Below, piece by piece: positions 27,169 through 35,639 of a stretch of DNA of 40,230 nucleotides. The notes beneath the pieces were generated by a model that was not told the DNA's origin, did no database searches, and saw only the letters and a program-made list of their open reading frames with translations. The first letter of the stretch is position 1; every line of letters begins with the position of its first letter. Both the position numbers and the translations under genes were made by a program. This DNA is from Vibrio variabilis (lineage in GTDB: Bacteria; Pseudomonadota; Gammaproteobacteria; Enterobacterales; Vibrionaceae), in assembly GCF_003263785.1 (NCBI RefSeq), contig NZ_JYJK01000120.1:1-40230 (forward strand). Reading direction: 5' to 3'.

Positions 27169-27190
27169 TTATCGCCTCAGCACATTGATG

Positions 27191-27547
27191 CTAACGTGAC
27201 TCAGACCAAACAGCAAACTCGTTGCCACTCGGCTCAGTAAAATGGAAGCGACAACCGCCGGGAAAGTCAAAGATTTCGCGAATAATCACACCTTGGTTGG
27301 CCTCAACCTTTTTGTATGTTGCCTCTATGTTGGCACTGTAGAAGACCAGCAATGCCCCGCCATTCGCTGCGGTTGAACATAAGTCCGCACGATAGAACCC
27401 ACCATTCAAACCTTGATTTTCAAACGCTGTATAGTCATCGCCATAATCCTGAAAAGACCAGTCAAATACAGCAGTAAAGAAACGCTTTGTTTTGTCTAAA
27501 TCACTGGCCGCAAATTCAACGTAGTCCAGTTTTACTTGCTCACTCAT
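27191..27547 (-). CDS. VOC (glyoxalase/dioxygenase-fold) family protein
   Basis: A 118-residue protein, MSEQVKLDYVEFAASDLDKT onward, with a C-terminal FHFTEPSGNEFAVW; both ends carry typical VOC metal-site segments. The FDFPGGCRFHFTEP pattern is that of small stand-alone VOC proteins of unknown substrate. ATG 27547 is chosen because GGAGCTGAA precedes it and the product then starts like relatives. Convergent with purT. Confidence 0.85.
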   Translation of the reverse strand: MSEQVKLDYVEFAASDLDKTKRFFTAVFDWSFQDYGDDYTAFENQGLNGGFYRADLCSTAANGGALLVFYSANIEATYKKVEANQGVIIREIFDFPGGCRFHFTEPSGNEFAVWSESR

Positions 27548-27753
27548 TTCAGCTCCATTGTTTGAGTCATCAATTACCATCCATAGTAAAAGATCTATCT
27601 CTTGAGGTTTGTGAGAAGATAGGCATTTATCTCAAACCTGCTACTGATCAGCTATGCACTAAGATTACGTAACAGGAGGTTGAGGCAGACAAATGTTCAT
27701 TCGCACCCCAGGGAGTCAGACTTACCGTGCGCACTAAAGAGCTTTCGCTTTCG

Positions 27754-28779
27754 ATGAAATTAATCGCCAAGTCATCATTAACGCTTTTTGTTGCAATGAT
27801 GACAGGGTGTTTTAGCGATACACCGAATGAGCGCTTTCTTGATTACCAGGAGCGCATTGCCAACATTCAGCAAAGCGAACTCATCGCTGCCCCGGTTCTT
27901 GAGCTGGTCGAGCTTCCCGCAAAGCGTCAGCTTACCAAAGAAATACCACGTACGACTCTGGGTTTAGTGGACAGCTATCAGCTAAGAAAATGCAATCTAT
28001 TTGGCTTAATTGCAGAACGCAACTCAGTGCTTGGCAAAGTTCAAGATCAGTTTAGAAACTTCGACTACCAACTGCAGCTTATTGATGGACTTGAGCGCTG
28101 CTTAACCTCAAACCAAATTGAGCCAGAGCTTAAAGAAAGTCTGCAGACAATCTTGGATGTGAAGTACCAGCACTTACCTGACTACTTTTTTAATCTTATT
28201 TACACCAGTGATGCCATGCGGCTGCAACTTAGTGGTTCGGATTGGATTGTGAAGCGAGATGCCAGCAGTGCATTACAAATTAGAGAACCATTAGAGGCTT
28301 TCAATGCTGTTGCCAAATTCATTGCTACCAGTGAACGAGGAACGCTTTCGCGCCCGCCACTACTGACTGACTATCAAGAAATACTTGAAAAACAGAACGT
28401 GATTGGGCGTTTGGCTTTTTCTTTGGAAGCGAGTGAGAGATGGTTACAAACGGTCACAGAGCAACTAAATCAATATGACAATAGCATTCCTTGTGGTAAA
28501 AACCGCGACATGTCGCGCTTTAACTATCTGGTCAACGTCTTCAACAACGTCTTTGTCAAAGAGGTGCAACCCTACCTCTCTTACCTCGATTCTGAATATC
28601 AGGCATTGTCGGCTCAAACCCTGTTTGTATCAGCACTGCTCCAGACCAGGGATGACAACGGCTACGACCTAGAGGCAAGGCATCTCGCATTCAAACAAGC
28701 AAATCGGGCACATGTCGACTACTGGAAAGGTCTTTTTAAACGCTGTGGTCGCGACTTGTCTTCAGTGGTGAGTCGATAG
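27754..28779 (+). CDS. DUF3080 family lipoprotein
   Basis: About 341 residues from ATG 27754, with a lipoprotein signal (MMTGC lipobox). The family hallmark LRKCNLFGLIAERNSVLGKVQ lies near residue 85. The protein is mainly helical, rich in Leu/Gln, with a conserved Cys pair region near the C-terminus. Function unknown. A 14-codon frame with an excellent AGGAGGT lies just upstream (27693-27737) in another register, so the true start is uncertain. Confidence 0.8.
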   Translation: MKLIAKSSLTLFVAMMTGCFSDTPNERFLDYQERIANIQQSELIAAPVLELVELPAKRQLTKEIPRTTLGLVDSYQLRKCNLFGLIAERNSVLGKVQDQFRNFDYQLQLIDGLERCLTSNQIEPELKESLQTILDVKYQHLPDYFFNLIYTSDAMRLQLSGSDWIVKRDASSALQIREPLEAFNAVAKFIATSERGTLSRPPLLTDYQEILEKQNVIGRLAFSLEASERWLQTVTEQLNQYDNSIPCGKNRDMSRFNYLVNVFNNVFVKEVQPYLSYLDSEYQALSAQTLFVSALLQTRDDNGYDLEARHLAFKQANRAHVDYWKGLFKRCGRDLSSVVSR

Positions 28780-28793
28780 CAGCCTAATCTTTG

Positions 28794-29657
28794 TTATTCC
28801 CTCTCTCGTACGCGATGGTATCGAGCAAAGCGCGGAATGCCATTTTCAGTCCACCCATTGTGCCTAAACGTCACCGTCTTACCGATTGCTGGAGGGTTGG
28901 CTCTCTCTTCGTCGGTAAAACCCGTTCCGATATAGAGTCGAACTCCACCTTTTATCTCCACCAGCAATGCCCCCATCATGCCATCGTACTTTCCTTTTCC
29001 TGGCTTATATCCAACGACAATCCCTTCCGTATCTTGAACGGTTTTTACTTTAATTAAGCTATTGTTACGTCCAGGGTGATAAATTTCATGACGCTTTTTG
29101 AGCATTAAGCCTTCAGCGTCATCGTGGGTCACTTGTGTAAGTAAGGCTTGTAGTTCTTTGTGCGTCTCTACAACTTTTTGTTCAACACACTGAATGTGTG
29201 TGTATGGCAGCGAATCACAATAGTTTTTTAGGTAACCGTATCGCTGTTCAAATGAACCTAAATGACCGGGCGCATCAAACAGCATAAAAGTAATCGCTTG
29301 CCATTGTGATGAATCGGGCACTTTATCAAGTACTGTTTTTTGTACTTTTTCAAAGCCTCCTCTTCCTGCCCATAGCTCCCCTTCAATCGTTATCTCAGGT
29401 AGATCTTTAACGAACCATTTGGGAGCATTTAAAATGCGACCGGAGCGTGTGACCAACTCCTTCCCGGTCCAAACTGCTCGAATTCCGTCGAGTTTTTCAC
29501 TGACATAATAGCTTGCAAGGTCGATATCCTGATGGTACTCCAAGGCGTTAGTGACGTTAGGGGCTTGATCGAGAAATTGAATTCCGTGCGCGTCCACTTT
29601 TGCCGCTAGTGCAGCAAAAACAACGAGTGTCGATACTTTTTCCATCGGCTTATACAC
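28794..29657 (-). CDS. ligE: Periplasmic ATP-dependent DNA ligase LigE
   Basis: A 287-residue minimal ATP-dependent DNA ligase. The adenylation motif KLDGIRA (Lys55) is followed by EGELW, FMLFDAPG, EGLMLKK and LIKVKT, and by an OB-fold C-terminal domain. The N-terminus (MEKVSTLVVFAALAAKVDAHG) looks like a signal peptide, as in LigE proteins of Vibrio, Neisseria and Haemophilus. It would seal nicked DNA in the periplasm, possibly linked to DNA uptake or extracellular DNA; that link is a proposal. Starts at 29657 or 29645 are both possible. Confidence 0.88.
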   Translation of the reverse strand: MYKPMEKVSTLVVFAALAAKVDAHGIQFLDQAPNVTNALEYHQDIDLASYYVSEKLDGIRAVWTGKELVTRSGRILNAPKWFVKDLPEITIEGELWAGRGGFEKVQKTVLDKVPDSSQWQAITFMLFDAPGHLGSFEQRYGYLKNYCDSLPYTHIQCVEQKVVETHKELQALLTQVTHDDAEGLMLKKRHEIYHPGRNNSLIKVKTVQDTEGIVVGYKPGKGKYDGMMGALLVEIKGGVRLYIGTGFTDEERANPPAIGKTVTFRHNGWTENGIPRFARYHRVRERE

Positions 29658-29842
29658 GTTGACTGTCTCTCCATTCTTCTATGTAAAATGGCATTGAATT
29701 AGATGTTAGCGACAGTCTAGAAGTTTGGCGTAAATGAGATACTTACGGCGATAGGAATTACGAGTTAGGTGTGAAGAAGATTCGCAGAGAAACGTATCAA
29801 TTGCATTAAGATTTGATGCAGCCCGTATTTGCTAGGAAAGCA

Positions 29843-29886
29843 CTTCCTCTTGCTTGTTGTTAGACATAGTAAAAAGCAAAAGGAAG
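29843..29886 (-). terminator. Imperfect hairpin after the coiled-coil gene
   Basis: 13-nt arms CTTCCTCTTGCTT / AAGCAAAAGGAAG pair with one mismatch around an 18-nt loop, 11 nt beyond the stop of the minus-strand gene. No U-tract follows. The rest of 29658-29897 holds nothing recognisable. Confidence 0.35.
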
Positions 29887-29897
29887 CGACCTTCGGA

Positions 29898-30641
29898 TTA
29901 TTGGATACCCAGTTCAGTTTTCAAAGTCGCAATGTGGTTAAGATCCATATTGTGTACTTTGAGCATCTGTTCGATCTGACTTAGCGATGCGGTTGCAGAA
30001 TCATATCGTTCACAAGAGTCTGATTTTGCATCCCATGACGTGCCCTCAAGGTACAAGTCACAGTCTTGTTTTAGCCTTTCCAAGTTCGGCGTAATTTGAG
30101 CACGTTCTTGTTCAAGCTTAGCGACTTCGGCCTTGAGCTCAGCCTCGCGCTTAAACAGCTCTTGAGACTGTTCAAACATCGAGCTTTGAATGTCATTTTT
30201 ACGAACCAGTTGGGTGTTTTCTTTTTCTTGTTTTACCAATTGCTGCTTTTTGCTCGACAACTGGTTTTGCAAATCGGTTTTGTCCTGTTCGAGCTTAGAA
30301 ATTTGCGCCTCAAGAGCGGCAACTTGTTCTTGATGTTCCGCAACCTTCTCCTCTACCGCTTTACGAAGCTTAAGCTGCGCTTGCGACTCTGCCATTGATA
30401 GTTGCTCGGTCAATGTTTGCTCATGGTCTTCGGTTTGAGTCACGGTTTGTTGATAGCGAGATTCCAGTTCAGCGTAGCGCTGCTGCCAATCATTTTGAGT
30501 CACAGAGGCGCCAATCAGACCACCTGTTGCAATACCAAGCACCGCTGCTATCCCTATATAGAGCCTAGCTCGATTGTCTTTCTGCTCAATGACAACCACG
30601 TCATCATTCTCGGCTTGTTGGTTTTGTTGTTGCTTATCCAC
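29898..30641 (-). CDS. Single-pass membrane protein with long coiled coil
   Basis: 247 residues: charged cytoplasmic N-terminus (about 1-25), one transmembrane helix (about 27-47, LYIGIAAVLGIATGGLIGASV), a long Glu/Gln/Lys coiled coil (about 52-195), and a C-terminal domain with two Cys (DCDLYLEGTSWDAKSDSCERY) that could form a disulfide, so the C-terminus is likely periplasmic. No enzymatic domain. It probably has a scaffold or envelope-spanning role, but no function can be assigned. It follows a 52-residue membrane protein gene by 24 nt in the same direction. Confidence 0.75.
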   Translation of the reverse strand: MDKQQQNQQAENDDVVVIEQKDNRARLYIGIAAVLGIATGGLIGASVTQNDWQQRYAELESRYQQTVTQTEDHEQTLTEQLSMAESQAQLKLRKAVEEKVAEHQEQVAALEAQISKLEQDKTDLQNQLSSKKQQLVKQEKENTQLVRKNDIQSSMFEQSQELFKREAELKAEVAKLEQERAQITPNLERLKQDCDLYLEGTSWDAKSDSCERYDSATASLSQIEQMLKVHNMDLNHIATLKTELGIQ

Positions 30642-30665
30642 ACCTACTCCTGGGAGTGACCATTA

Positions 30666-30824
30666 CTATCGTATTAATTCTGAAATCACCAGCGTCGTCA
30701 CGTAGATCGCAAACGCTGATAAGGCAGTGACTATGACCACTTTCTGAACCTTTTCATTAGTCCGATAGCGAAACAGCATAAAGGCAAGCACGACAAGAAA
30801 AGCGATCGCTAACAGTCGAGTCAT
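30666..30824 (-). CDS. 52-residue two-helix membrane protein
   Basis: A complete small frame with a strong AAGGAG exactly 6 nt before ATG 30824. The product has two hydrophobic segments (LLAIAFLVVLAFMLF and VVIVTALSAFAIYVTTLVI) joined by a basic RYRTNEKVQK loop. Stop TAG at 30666, then 24 nt to the coiled-coil membrane gene, so the two are probably co-expressed and may interact. No family recognised. Confidence 0.7.
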   Translation of the reverse strand: MTRLLAIAFLVVLAFMLFRYRTNEKVQKVVIVTALSAFAIYVTTLVISELIR

Positions 30825-31069
30825 ATACATCTCCTTGTATTAGGGGAAGTCCCGAAAGCCAGATAAAACGACCTTTATGCTCACTGCACAAAGCGCCACT
30901 CTACCTCACTTCAACGAGTCTTACGTCAGAAACACTTCAAATATACCAAATGGTTGACTTTGCTACCCTATTTGCTCAAATAAAATTGTAAATTTCTTCA
31001 TGACATCGCTATTTAAATACGCTACGATTGCGCTCACAGATTATCTAGTATCTAGATATTTGTTCCGAT

Positions 31070-31320
31070 GAAGACTGCAGGAGAGTGGTAATTAACCAAT
31101 TTTTAACGTTTGGTTAAAACTACCCGCCGAAGAAGTAAATCTTTCAGGTGCTTTATTCTGAGAAATCAGAACTTATCAATTGATAAGGATAAAGTGAGGA
31201 CTGTAGTTGGAGGAACCTCTGGAGAGAACCGCGCTACTTGCTGGTAGAACGCGGTCGCCGAAGGAGCAAGCTCATTTCTAAAATGAGTGAAACTCTCAGG
31301 CAAAAGGACAGAGGAGAGAA
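31070..31320 (+). ncRNA. Tandem glycine riboswitch
   Basis: Two glycine aptamers in series. Aptamer I (about 31073-31206) is bounded by a CTGCAG / CTGTAG closing stem and holds CCGAAGAAG and ATCTTTCAGG. Aptamer II (about 31213-31316) has CCTCTGGAGAG, CCGAAGGAGCAA, AACTCTCAGGC and AAAAGGACAGAGG. The short linker and the order match the Vibrio cholerae VC1422 riboswitch. About 145 nt of expression platform follow to the symporter ATG, including pyrimidine stretches (CTTTCTCTCTTCTCC) able to pair with the GAGGAGAG at the aptamer end. By analogy it switches the symporter on with glycine. The 245 nt between 30825 and 31069 show only AT-rich promoter sequence. Confidence 0.93.
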
Positions 31321-31465
31321 TAGCAACATTGAAACACTCAATTCAGTAACTGGCGCTATGCCAGTGTTTAGCGATACGAGTAGTCCGGTTCGATCATGCC
31401 ATGCTTGATTGAGCGTACTGCCCTTTCTCTCTTCTCCTTAAGTTTTGTTTTATTAAGGGGAAATC

Positions 31466-32833
31466 ATGAACAATCTTCAATCTACACTGCAAACTATTGA
31501 CTCATTCGTTTGGGGACCACCACTGCTTATTTTATTGGTTGGTACCGGCGTCTACTTCACGTTTAAATTGGGTCTTTTACAGTTTCGCCACCTTCCAACT
31601 GCATTAAAGCTTATCTTTGCCAAAGACAAGTCTGGTCAGGGCGACGTGTCTAGCTTCGCGGCACTTTGCACCGCACTATCGGCCACAATCGGTACGGGTA
31701 ATATCGTCGGTGTTGCAACGGCCATTAAACTTGGTGGTCCCGGCGCACTATTTTGGATGTGGCTGGCGGCTCTATTTGGAATGGCAACCAAATACGCGGA
31801 ATGTTTGCTTGCCGTTAAATACCGTAAAGTGGACGACAAAGGCCAAATGCTCGGCGGTCCTATGTACTACCTTCGTGATGGTGTCGGCTCCAAGTTTCTC
31901 GCAACCATGTTCGCAGTATTTGCCCTAGGTGTAGCGTGCTTTGGTATCGGTACTTTTCCGCAAGTGAATGCCATTCTGGATGCCAGCAAGATCTCCTTTG
32001 GCGTATCACGTGAGCTTTCAGCAGCCGTACTCACACTGTTAGTCGCGTTCGTTACCCTAGGTGGTATTCAGTCAATTGCCAAAGTAGCAGGTAAGGTTGT
32101 ACCAACCATGGCGGTATTCTATGTGCTGGCATGTCTTAGCGTTATCATCATGAACGCTGATAAGCTTGTGGATGCGGTACAACTTGTTGTTGTTTCAGCA
32201 TTTAGTAGCACAGCAGCAACGGGTGGTTTTGTCGGCGCGAGCATCATGCTAGCGATCCAATCCGGTATCGCACGTGGCGTATTCTCTAACGAAAGTGGTC
32301 TTGGTAGTGCACCAATGGCAGCAGCAGCAGCGAAAACTGACAGCTGCGTACGTCAAGGGCTTATCTCGATGACGGGTACCTTTATCGATACCATCATCAT
32401 TTGTACCATGACGGGTCTTGCACTTATTCTCACTGGCGCATGGCAAAGTGACTTTGCTGGCGCAGCAATGACAACACACGCGTTTGCGACCGGTCTTAAC
32501 GCTGAGTACTTTGGCCCAATGCTGGTATCAATTGGTCTCATGTTCTTTGCCTTCACAACGATTCTTGGCTGGAACTATTACGGTGAGCGCTGTGTGGTAT
32601 TCCTGATGGGCACGAAAGCCGTGCTGCCTTATAAAATCATCTTCGTAGGTTTGGTCGCCTCTGGCGCATTCCTGCATCTCGATATGATTTGGATCATCGC
32701 AGATATCGTTAATGGTTTGATGGCCATACCTAACCTGATTGGTTTGGTGCTTCTTCGCGGTGTTGTCATCGAAGAAACCAAGCTTTACTTTGCCGCGCAG
32801 TCTCGTACAAGCAAAGTTACTGCAACGGCATAA
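31466..32833 (+). CDS. Alanine/glycine:cation symporter (AGCS family)
   Basis: A 455-residue sodium:amino-acid symporter with about 10-11 membrane segments. Family signatures: ALCTALSATIGTGNIVGVAT near residue 75, the ALFWMWLAALFGMATKYAE block near residue 92, and GIARGVFSNESGLGSAPMAAA near residue 268. The tandem glycine riboswitch directly upstream makes glycine the likely main substrate. GGGGAAATC precedes the start. An intrinsic terminator follows. Confidence 0.93.
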   Translation: MNNLQSTLQTIDSFVWGPPLLILLVGTGVYFTFKLGLLQFRHLPTALKLIFAKDKSGQGDVSSFAALCTALSATIGTGNIVGVATAIKLGGPGALFWMWLAALFGMATKYAECLLAVKYRKVDDKGQMLGGPMYYLRDGVGSKFLATMFAVFALGVACFGIGTFPQVNAILDASKISFGVSRELSAAVLTLLVAFVTLGGIQSIAKVAGKVVPTMAVFYVLACLSVIIMNADKLVDAVQLVVVSAFSSTAATGGFVGASIMLAIQSGIARGVFSNESGLGSAPMAAAAAKTDSCVRQGLISMTGTFIDTIIICTMTGLALILTGAWQSDFAGAAMTTHAFATGLNAEYFGPMLVSIGLMFFAFTTILGWNYYGERCVVFLMGTKAVLPYKIIFVGLVASGAFLHLDMIWIIADIVNGLMAIPNLIGLVLLRGVVIEETKLYFAAQSRTSKVTATA

Positions 32834-32847
32834 TGTCGTTAGATTGA

Positions 32848-32991
32848 TCAAAAAAGGTCTGAATAATCAGACCTTTTTTTACATAAACATAATGTCGCAA
32901 TGCCATCTAATGCCGCATCAACGGCGCCGTTTAACTGCACGGCTACACTCGACATAAACGCCGAACAAGCCGCAATCAAAGCGATAATCAT
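32848..32991 (-). CDS. Possible 47-residue hydrophobic peptide
   Basis: ATG 32991 is preceded by GAGGAGGTTTTT, a near-ideal ribosome-binding site. The product starts MIIALIAACSAFMSSVAVQL (hydrophobic, possible signal or membrane helix) and ends after LCLCKKRSDYSDLF. Its last third runs through the terminator of the symporter on the opposite strand, which is unusual. Real small gene or chance frame; no family recognised. Confidence 0.35.
   Translation of the reverse strand: MIIALIAACSAFMSSVAVQLNGAVDAALDGIATLCLCKKRSDYSDLF
32850..32881 (+). terminator. Intrinsic terminator of the glycine symporter
   Basis: Stem GGTCTGA / TCAGACC extended by A-T pairs, ATAA loop, followed by a long T-run. Confidence 0.88.
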
Positions 32992-33045
32992 AAAAACCTC
33001 CTCTTTCGGTCAGTCATCATTTTATCTCTCGACTTCTATCGGCAT

Positions 33046-34586
33046 TTACCCTTTTACGCCACGACCTTGATGATCTTGATTTCTAAATAGCACCATAACC
33101 ATCGCTGGCACAAGAATCAGAACTGGGATAACCAATACTTGCAATACCAGCGAACCAACTCCACTGTGAGAAAAGGCCTTTTCCAAAACAAAGTAACCAA
33201 TGAGCACAGCCAAAATAAGCACTAGTGATAACAATAGTTCTTTCAAACACATAGTGGAGCGTGGCAAACGAGCTTGGCTTGCTAGAGCAAAAAGTGACAT
33301 ACCTAGACACAGCCCTAACCAACTTAAGAATGATGGGAACGGCCAAACATAACAGAGAGTTGCTGCCACGATGGTAAGCACTACCCACACTCGAGTGCGA
33401 GTGAAGGTATACACTTCACTTACTGCCAAGCTCAGCGAATGTCGGATAAAGTGCCAACCCACTAACGCACCAAGCAAAGCACCAGCTAGCATATCGGAAA
33501 GGAACGCACCGCCACTAATGAACTGATAGAAGACCAACACGGCACTAACCACGACAAACGCAGACACAAAGATAGCCCGAAACCTTGATTGGATCTGGCT
33601 CAAAACTATTGCGGAGATCGATACCCAGTTAGCGATAAGCAGATCAGGAAAACTGTACCCACTGCGTTCAGTGTAATTGATAGAAGGCAAGTATGCGTGA
33701 GGGACCGGAAAGCCGAATCCTTGTTTAGCAACCAATATAAACAATGAGGTGGCGGTAACTGCGAACATCAATTGTCCGGTAAAGTGTCGCCCCCACAACC
33801 AAATAAACAGTGGTAAAAATGCGATTAAAAACAGCGGTTGAACGAGAACATAGAGGATGCTCCCACCCCACAGTACAAGCTCACGAATTTGCAGAGGCGC
33901 TTCCATTAACGACTCTTGAGCTCTCTCAAGCCAGCCAAGTTCTATTTGGTGTATCGATGGTGCGGATTCAATCAGATTATCGATAAACTGTATCGGCTGA
34001 TTGCTTGCTAATTCATACATCGTTTTTACCAGTGGCCACTGCTTGGGATAGCGGTATTCAGTGGGCAAAACCGATTTCGGTTGCATTAACGCTGCAGTTC
34101 GGACTTCCACACCAAAGTGAGGTGCGAAGTAGATAGGTAGCTCTATCCCTTTTGAGTATTTTGTTGCTTCATAGGCGATGATTGCCGACTCAACATGGCA
34201 TTCAAAAAATATGGCTTGCCGGGTACGCCCAAGCTCTCGGCCAACATCAACCACCAAACCGGCTTCTTCCCATGTTTCTCGTTGAGCAGTCAAACGTGGG
34301 TCTTCGTTATTTTCTATCGTTCCCCCGGGAAGCGATAACTTACCGTGATGATCTCATCTACAAGCAACAATCGATCTTTACTTCTAACGATACACAAAGA
34401 CCCTCGAATCGAGGGTGCAAGTGGAGCTAGCGGCAATGGGTTATGGCTAGCTTTAGGCACAGCCTGGCCTATCGCTCTCTTACTAGGTAGTTCAGGAGAT
34501 GATACTGAAGATGCAGCAAAACTCAGATTTGCAGTAAAAAGCGCGAGCAAGCACAAAAAAAACCAATGGCTCAATAATTGAGTCAC
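33046..34586 (-). CDS. Nudix hydrolase fused to PAP2-like membrane domain, frameshifted
   Basis: Corrected length about 513 residues from GTG 34586 (MTQLLSHWFFLCLLALF, signal-anchor-like). It has a linker, a Nudix domain with a complete box (GGTIENNE, then RETWEEAGL), and a C-terminal region of about nine membrane segments with PAP2 topology. The PAP2 motifs are lost: PSGH reads PDLL (in YSFPDLLIANW) and the last catalytic His is Ala (GGAFLSDMLAG). One G is missing near 34343, breaking the Nudix domain in the given sequence (EIIT / GKLSLPGG). The start overlaps nothing but follows the GNAT gene closely. Confidence 0.72.
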
Positions 34587-34599
34587 GAATAATCCTAAT

Positions 34600-35117
34600 T
34601 TATATTTTTTTCTAAGACAATGAATGTGAGGGAAAAATCCCTGCTTTTTATAGAGATTCAATGCCGATTGATTGAAATCCCAAACTTCAACCATAAGCTG
34701 TGTTGCACCAAGGTGTTCTAAGCGTGTTTGCGCTTCGACGAGCAAAGCCTCAGCGATACCGTGTTGTCTCCACGAGGGTGTCACAAACAGCTCATCGATA
34801 TTGCCAACTAAACACGGCTTGCTAATGGGCGAAGTCAGTTCACAAAATTGAGCAGTAACGAAACCGACAATCTTTGGGTCGTCAGTTTTAGTTATAGAGG
34901 ATGCAGCAGCAAACTCTGTTGCAGTTGCAACCAACACCAAACAATCAGGCGAATCTAAATAGCGGGCGATACTTTTTTCTTGTTGTACTTCTTCAGCAGA
35001 TTTGAAGTCTATCGGTACCGCACTATGGTGGTGATCATGCAGTTCAAACATTAAATCATTTAGTGTATCGAGATCTTTAATCGTCGCAGAACGGAGTGAG
35101 ATGCGAGGTGAAGTCAT
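34600..35117 (-). CDS. GNAT family N-acetyltransferase, probable frameshift at 3' end
   Basis: About 172 residues. The acetyl-CoA motif is VTPSWRQHGIAEALLVEA near residues 108-125, and NQSALNLYKKQGF is the usual motif B. As given, the frame continues into the Nudix-PAP2 gene. If one A is missing from the seven-A run near 34606, it ends LRKKI at a TAA at 34600, the normal GNAT length. The alternative, a real GNAT-Nudix-PAP2 fusion, is less likely given the other one-base losses here. Substrate unknown. Confidence 0.72.
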
Positions 35118-35279
35118 CGGTATACGCTCGATTTAGTGGTTAAACAAACAGGTCACAAATGTGCGCATAGTGTGAGGGTTTTGTCAGGGATGTGCAAATA
35201 AAAAAACCTAACAATTGGGCGCGCTCGTCAAGCTTAGGGAATTACTCACTATACTTACAGAAAAACTAAAGGATTGGTT

Positions 35280-35615
35280 ATGACACTTTCTCGTTTTTGG
35301 TTGTTTATCGCTCTACTTCCTACCGGAGCTTTAAGCGCCGAGTTGCCGTTGAAATGCCGTTTAGACACATCGGCTGATCAGTTTTGGTTTTATCAAGACC
35401 AACTCGTCTTCAAGAGTGACCAATTTATTATTTTTCAGAACTTCAAAGGACGTGTAGTCACTCAGGTCGACGTTAAAACAGGCAAGTTCAGCCGTACTAC
35501 CCATATCGGCGAACCTTTTGTCCCGAAGTATCAAATATTGTTTGGCACGTGCGAAGAACCGAACCATGTCCTGAAAATGTGGCACATGAGTTCGGTTCAA
35601 ATGGACGAGAGGTAG
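35280..35615 (+). CDS. Small exported hypothetical protein
   Basis: A 111-residue protein with a signal peptide (MTLSRFWLFIALLPTGALSA). The mature part has two Cys (LKCRLD and GTCEEP) and many aromatic and Val residues, suggesting a small beta-rich periplasmic fold. ATG 35280 is preferred over the upstream TTG because AAAGGA lies 6-8 nt before it. No family recognised. Confidence 0.6.
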   Translation: MTLSRFWLFIALLPTGALSAELPLKCRLDTSADQFWFYQDQLVFKSDQFIIFQNFKGRVVTQVDVKTGKFSRTTHIGEPFVPKYQILFGTCEEPNHVLKMWHMSSVQMDER

Positions 35616-35634
35616 TTTACTACCTCTAATTATT
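35608..35634. terminator. Hairpin between convergent genes
   Basis: Perfect 8-bp stem AGAGGTAG / CTACCTCT with a TTTA loop, overlapping the stop of the small exported protein gene and followed by AATTATTT. It probably serves both this gene and prpE from the other side. Confidence 0.6.
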
Positions 35635-35639
35635 TCTGA

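Noticed and set aside
31021..31069. Promoter of the glycine riboswitch around TTATCTAGTATCTAGATA
   Set aside because: AT-rich and partly palindromic, but no pair of -35 and -10 hexamers stood out clearly enough to annotate.
33046..35117. Triple fusion GNAT-Nudix-PAP2 as one protein
   Set aside because: Both joints sit at short homopolymer runs. Adding one A at the first gives the GNAT a normal C-terminus and stop, and a separate GTG start with a signal-anchor follows. Two neighbouring genes are more likely.
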